From the NCBI GenBank assembly GCA_947632315.1, contig CANROV010000086.1, forward strand, positions 1-7,919: a DNA stretch of 7,919 bases. Direction: 5' to 3'. This DNA is from Candidatus Gastranaerophilales bacterium (lineage in GTDB: Bacteria > Cyanobacteriota > Vampirovibrionia > Gastranaerophilales > Gastranaerophilaceae). Shown piece after piece: positions 5,683 through 7,919 of this stretch (position 1 is the stretch's first letter; each line of letters begins with the position of its first letter). The notes under the pieces are model-generated. The model was not told where the DNA came from and made no database searches. It saw only the letters and a program-made list of their open reading frames with translations. Made by a program: the position numbers and the translations under genes.

Positions 5683-6496
5683 ATTTACAATAAATCCATT
5701 CTTCAATATTTTTTGAAGATTTTTTCCATTTCATACCGCTTATTGCCTTTGGTGTTATACAATGTCTGCAAAATGGTATCGGTTTTATTATATAATCTAA
5801 TACTTCTTGGATATCTTTTATCTTATATATATCTAAATAATCGCCTTCTTCAATTTCAAAATTTTGATTAAAAAATTTATTAAAATATTTTATATAAGCA
5901 ACAATAGGACATCTGTATATCCTCCCCTTATGCAATTGTATACATCCGGGAAATATACATTTTAAATAATTTATTTGTTCATGTCCTTTGCCATTTATAT
6001 CCAATGGTATTTTATACGATGTTTTTATAACTTTTTCACTGTTATAAAAATGTAAATCAACATTATACTTTTTACAGTACTCTTTTATCTTATTCCAATT
6101 AACTTTTATAGGGTATTTTGTAGGCGATAAAGTAATATTATTCTTTGCCAGTTTTTCATAAAATGAATCCTTTTGAGCAGGTAAAAGTATTCCGTTTGTA
6201 ACTAAATTTATTTTTACATCGGGAAAATATTTTCTGGTAATTTCCAAATATTCACAACAATTTGGATTTAATAAAGGTTCACCGCCTAAAATATTAAAAA
6301 ATCCTATTTTTTGCGTTAGCTCTGACATTCGTTTTATATCTTTTTCAAATTCTTCTAAAGATATAAACTCAGGATCTGCAAGCGGTGAAAAATGAGAACA
6401 GCTTTGACAGTTTAAATTACAATGTTCACTTATATGTATTTCAATTCTCGGCACACTGGCATGAGGTGCTATATTTAACATATATTCGGTCAACAC
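5681..6496 (-). CDS. Radical SAM/SPASM-like protein, main body; gene split by a poly-C tract
   Basis: The frame opens at GTG 6496, giving 271 residues, but that is unlikely to be the true start: no ribosome site precedes it, only the C-run. CNLNCQSC at 26-33 is the CxxxCxxC motif that binds the [4Fe-4S] cluster and SAM; GGEP at 71-74 and NLVTNG at 97-102 fit the radical SAM barrel. C180, C185, C196 and the CxxC pair C243/C246 suggest an auxiliary SPASM-type cluster. The HCNLNCQSCSHFSPLA block resembles radical SAM proteins often seen in surface-glycan loci, but substrate and reaction are unknown. Joined to the upstream segment by loss of one C, it would be a 305-residue protein from ATG 6599. 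The gene stands alone between terminators, with its own promoter. Reinitiation at GTG 6496 or ATG 6481 could still give a low level of product. Confidence 0.85.
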   Translation of the reverse strand: MLTEYMLNIAPHASVPRIEIHISEHCNLNCQSCSHFSPLADPEFISLEEFEKDIKRMSELTQKIGFFNILGGEPLLNPNCCEYLEITRKYFPDVKINLVTNGILLPAQKDSFYEKLAKNNITLSPTKYPIKVNWNKIKEYCKKYNVDLHFYNSEKVIKTSYKIPLDINGKGHEQINYLKCIFPGCIQLHKGRIYRCPIVAYIKYFNKFFNQNFEIEEGDYLDIYKIKDIQEVLDYIIKPIPFCRHCITPKAISGMKWKKSSKNIEEWIYCK

Positions 6497-6599
6497 TGAT
6501 AGGGGGGGGGGTATTTCTTCTTAATTTTATTTTTAACCCAAGTATCTTGATTATTCTACGATTTCCTTCTATATAGCTAGAAATTAAAGAATCATTCAT
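6441..6599 (-). pseudogene. 5' segment of the radical SAM gene, out of frame in this sequence
   Basis: ATG at 6599 follows GAGG (4-nt spacing). A frame of 29 codons runs to the C-tract, encoding MNDSLISSYIEGNRRIIKIL and then GLKIKLRRN. A basic IIKILGLKIK-type stretch is common at the start of glycan-related enzymes, so this reads as the real N-terminus. With ten C the frame continues as TPPPISVDRIYVKYS and stops at TGA 6441-6443 after 52 codons. With nine C (or twelve) it enters the radical SAM frame as TPPPLSVLTEYM. A second ATG at 6595 has better Shine-Dalgarno spacing but stops after three codons. This may be a phase-OFF state, a decayed gene or a base-calling error. Confidence 0.7.
6502..6511. 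repeat. G10/C10 homopolymer tract (candidate phase-variation switch)
   Basis: There are ten consecutive G on the plus strand (C on the coding strand) in a locally very AT-rich stretch, inside a coding region about 30 codons from the start. Tracts of this length slip during replication and are the classic switch of contingency genes in Campylobacter, Helicobacter and Neisseria. Confidence 0.95.
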
Positions 6600-6653
6600 T
6601 TCTCCTCGTTTCTATTACCTAATCTCATTATCGGAATTTTAGTCTATAGAATG

Positions 6654-6681
6654 ATTATACATAAAAATTTTCGGATTGCAA
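6654..6681 (-). promoter_or_regulatory. Predicted sigma70-type promoter of the radical SAM gene
   Basis: On the minus strand TTGCAA (6681-6676), a 16-bp spacer and a perfect TATAAT (6659-6654) predict a start near 6647, about 48 nt before ATG 6599. It is the best -10 element in the window and supports 6599 as the real gene start. Confidence 0.75.
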
Positions 6682-6695
6682 AACACTTAAAATAT

Positions 6696-6723
6696 AAAAG
6701 GAGAAACAATTGTTTCTCCTTTT
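6696..6723 (-). terminator. Rho-independent terminator of ppdK
   Basis: A perfect 28-bp palindrome (AAAAGGAGAAAC arms around AATT) lies 25 nt after the ppdK stop. On the minus strand it ends in TTTTATATTTT. It also insulates the radical SAM promoter, which begins 14 bp further on. Confidence 0.85.
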
Positions 6724-6748
6724 ATTATCATTTTTCAGTTACAGAATA

Positions 6749-7919
6749 CTATTTTTTAGATTCAACAACCGCTTGAGCAGCTGCCAATCTTGCTTGAGGT
6801 ATTCTAAACGGAGAGCAAGATACATAATCTAAGCCGATTTTGTTGCAGAATTTAACGCTGTCGGGGTCACCGCCGTGTTCACCGCAAACTCCGCCTACAA
6901 GTTTAGAATTTACCTTTTTGCCCTTTTCCATAGACATTTCAATTAACTGTCCTACACCTTTTGTATCTAATGTTGCAAAAGGATTTGAAGGAAGTATCTT
7001 TTGTTCAACATATCTGTTTAAGAACTTACCTTCAGCGTCATCTCTTGAATAGCCGAATGTCATTTGAGTTAAATCGTTAGTACCGAATGAGAAGAATTCA
7101 GCATATTCTGCTATCTCGTCAGCGGTTAAAGCAGCACGAGGTATTTCAATCATTGTACCAAATTTATAATTAACTTCAACACCCTTTTCAGTCATAACTT
7201 CTTTAGCTACACGAACTAAAATTTCTTTTGCAACTTTAAGTTCATTAACATGCCCGACTAAAGGAATCATAACCCAAGGTTGAACGTTATGTCCTTCTTT
7301 TTTAAGGTCACAGCAAGCTTCAAAAATTGCTCTGACTTGCATTTCATTTATTTCAGGATATGTTAAACCGAGTCTGCAGCCACGAAGCCCCATCATCGGA
7401 TTTGATTCGGAAAGTCCTTCAACAATATGCAAAAGTTCTTCTTTTTCTTTTGCGTCTTTGCCTTGAGCTTTTAGTGTTGCAACTTCCGCGATTAAAGATT
7501 CTTTATCAGGAAGGAATTCATGTAACGGCGGATCAAGTAATCTCACTGTTAAAGGTTTATCACCTAAAGCTTTAAACATAGCGTAAAAGTCTGAATACTG
7601 CATAGGAAGAAGTTTATCTAATGCTTCTTTCCTTGCTTCAGCCGTACCTGCAATAATCATTTTTTGCACCCAAGGAAGCCTATCAGGATCCATAAACATA
7701 TGTTCCGTTCTGCAAAGTCCGACACCTTCAGCTCCGAATTTTAACGCATTTTCAATGTCTTTAGGAGTATCAGCATTTGCTTCAACATGCAATCTTTTTA
7801 TTTCATTTACCCAAGTAAAGAATTTATTCCAATTATCATCAATCTTAGCTTCAACAAGTTTAACAGCTCCTGCCATAACCAAACCTTTTCCGCCATCTAA
7901 TGAAATAATATCATTCTTA
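6749..7919 (-). CDS. ppdK: Pyruvate, phosphate dikinase, C-terminal part (runs off the right edge)
   Basis: The reading frame stays open to the right edge; the residues before TTG 7882 (KNDIISLDGGKGLVMAGAV) match the end of the phosphohistidine domain, so no start lies in the window. About 389 residues are seen, forming the PEP/pyruvate-binding TIM barrel. Landmarks are EGVGLCRTEHMF, RLLDPPLHEFLP, NPMMGLRGCRLG, MIEIPRAALTADEIA, FFSFGTNDLTQMTFGYSRDD and GGVCGEHGGDP. The Cys of the last (codon 6884-6886) corresponds to the catalytic acid/base Cys. The enzyme interconverts ATP + phosphate + pyruvate with AMP + pyrophosphate + PEP through a phosphohistidine. In fermentative anaerobes it usually serves pyrophosphate-linked glycolysis; in others gluconeogenesis. 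All visible key residues are present. Confidence 0.97.
   Translation of the reverse strand, partial: KNDIISLDGGKGLVMAGAVKLVEAKIDDNWNKFFTWVNEIKRLHVEANADTPKDIENALKFGAEGVGLCRTEHMFMDPDRLPWVQKMIIAGTAEARKEALDKLLPMQYSDFYAMFKALGDKPLTVRLLDPPLHEFLPDKESLIAEVATLKAQGKDAKEKEELLHIVEGLSESNPMMGLRGCRLGLTYPEINEMQVRAIFEACCDLKKEGHNVQPWVMIPLVGHVNELKVAKEILVRVAKEVMTEKGVEVNYKFGTMIEIPRAALTADEIAEYAEFFSFGTNDLTQMTFGYSRDDAEGKFLNRYVEQKILPSNPFATLDTKGVGQLIEMSMEKGKKVNSKLVGGVCGEHGGDPDSVKFCNKIGLDYVSCSPFRIPQARLAAAQAVVESKK

Noticed and set aside
6441..6496. GTG at 6496 or ATG at 6481 as the native start of the radical SAM gene
   Set aside because: Neither has a ribosome binding site; the sequence before them is the C-run. A promoter and a coding-like 5' segment lie further upstream, so these are at best reinitiation points.

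Overview
This is an AT-rich bacterial window. Its genes point to a host-associated, non-photosynthetic relative of Cyanobacteria (Gastranaerophilales/Melainabacteria type). The evidence for that is an AMIN-domain envelope protein, a cyanobacteria-like L10 leader, pyruvate phosphate dikinase and glycan-island-style radical SAM sequence. The assignment is inferred from gene style; there is no rRNA here. All intact genes are ordinary chromosomal genes with Shine-Dalgarno sites, except the AMIN gene, which has none visible. No tRNA, CRISPR array, insertion sequence or origin was seen.

Layout. Positions 1-1364 (minus) hold the N-terminal 454 codons of a secreted protein with two AMIN-like repeats, running off the left edge. 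Next come two small minus-strand genes, each with its own terminator: an EF-hand protein (1456-2022) and a secreted, very cysteine-rich protein with a Spy/CpxP-like helical part (2143-2670). A terminator and a CGAA-rich, palindrome-rich element (about 2829-2962) separate these from rplJ-rplL (2963-3896, minus). That operon has a 340-nt leader containing the L10-binding RNA and a likely attenuator. Divergent from it is infC-rpmI-rplT (4405-5630, plus). infC starts with the rare codon ATT, the start used by E. coli infC. A perfect 34-bp palindrome ends this operon and also the convergent radical SAM gene. The right end carries the C-terminal part of ppdK (6749-7919, minus), running off the edge.

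The most interesting locus is the radical SAM gene. A consensus-like promoter and a 5' coding segment (ATG at 6599) lead into a run of ten C on the coding strand (6502-6511). This leaves the upstream segment one base out of frame with the radical SAM body (5681-6496). A run of nine C would join them into one 305-residue protein. In so AT-rich a sequence this resembles a phase-variable contingency gene caught in its OFF state.

The ribosomal genes carry the expected autogenous controls: the L10 leader for rplJL, the ATT start for infC, and a structured infC-rpmI spacer that may be an L20 site. rplJL is cut off from rplK-rplA and rpoBC, its usual neighbours in many bacteria.
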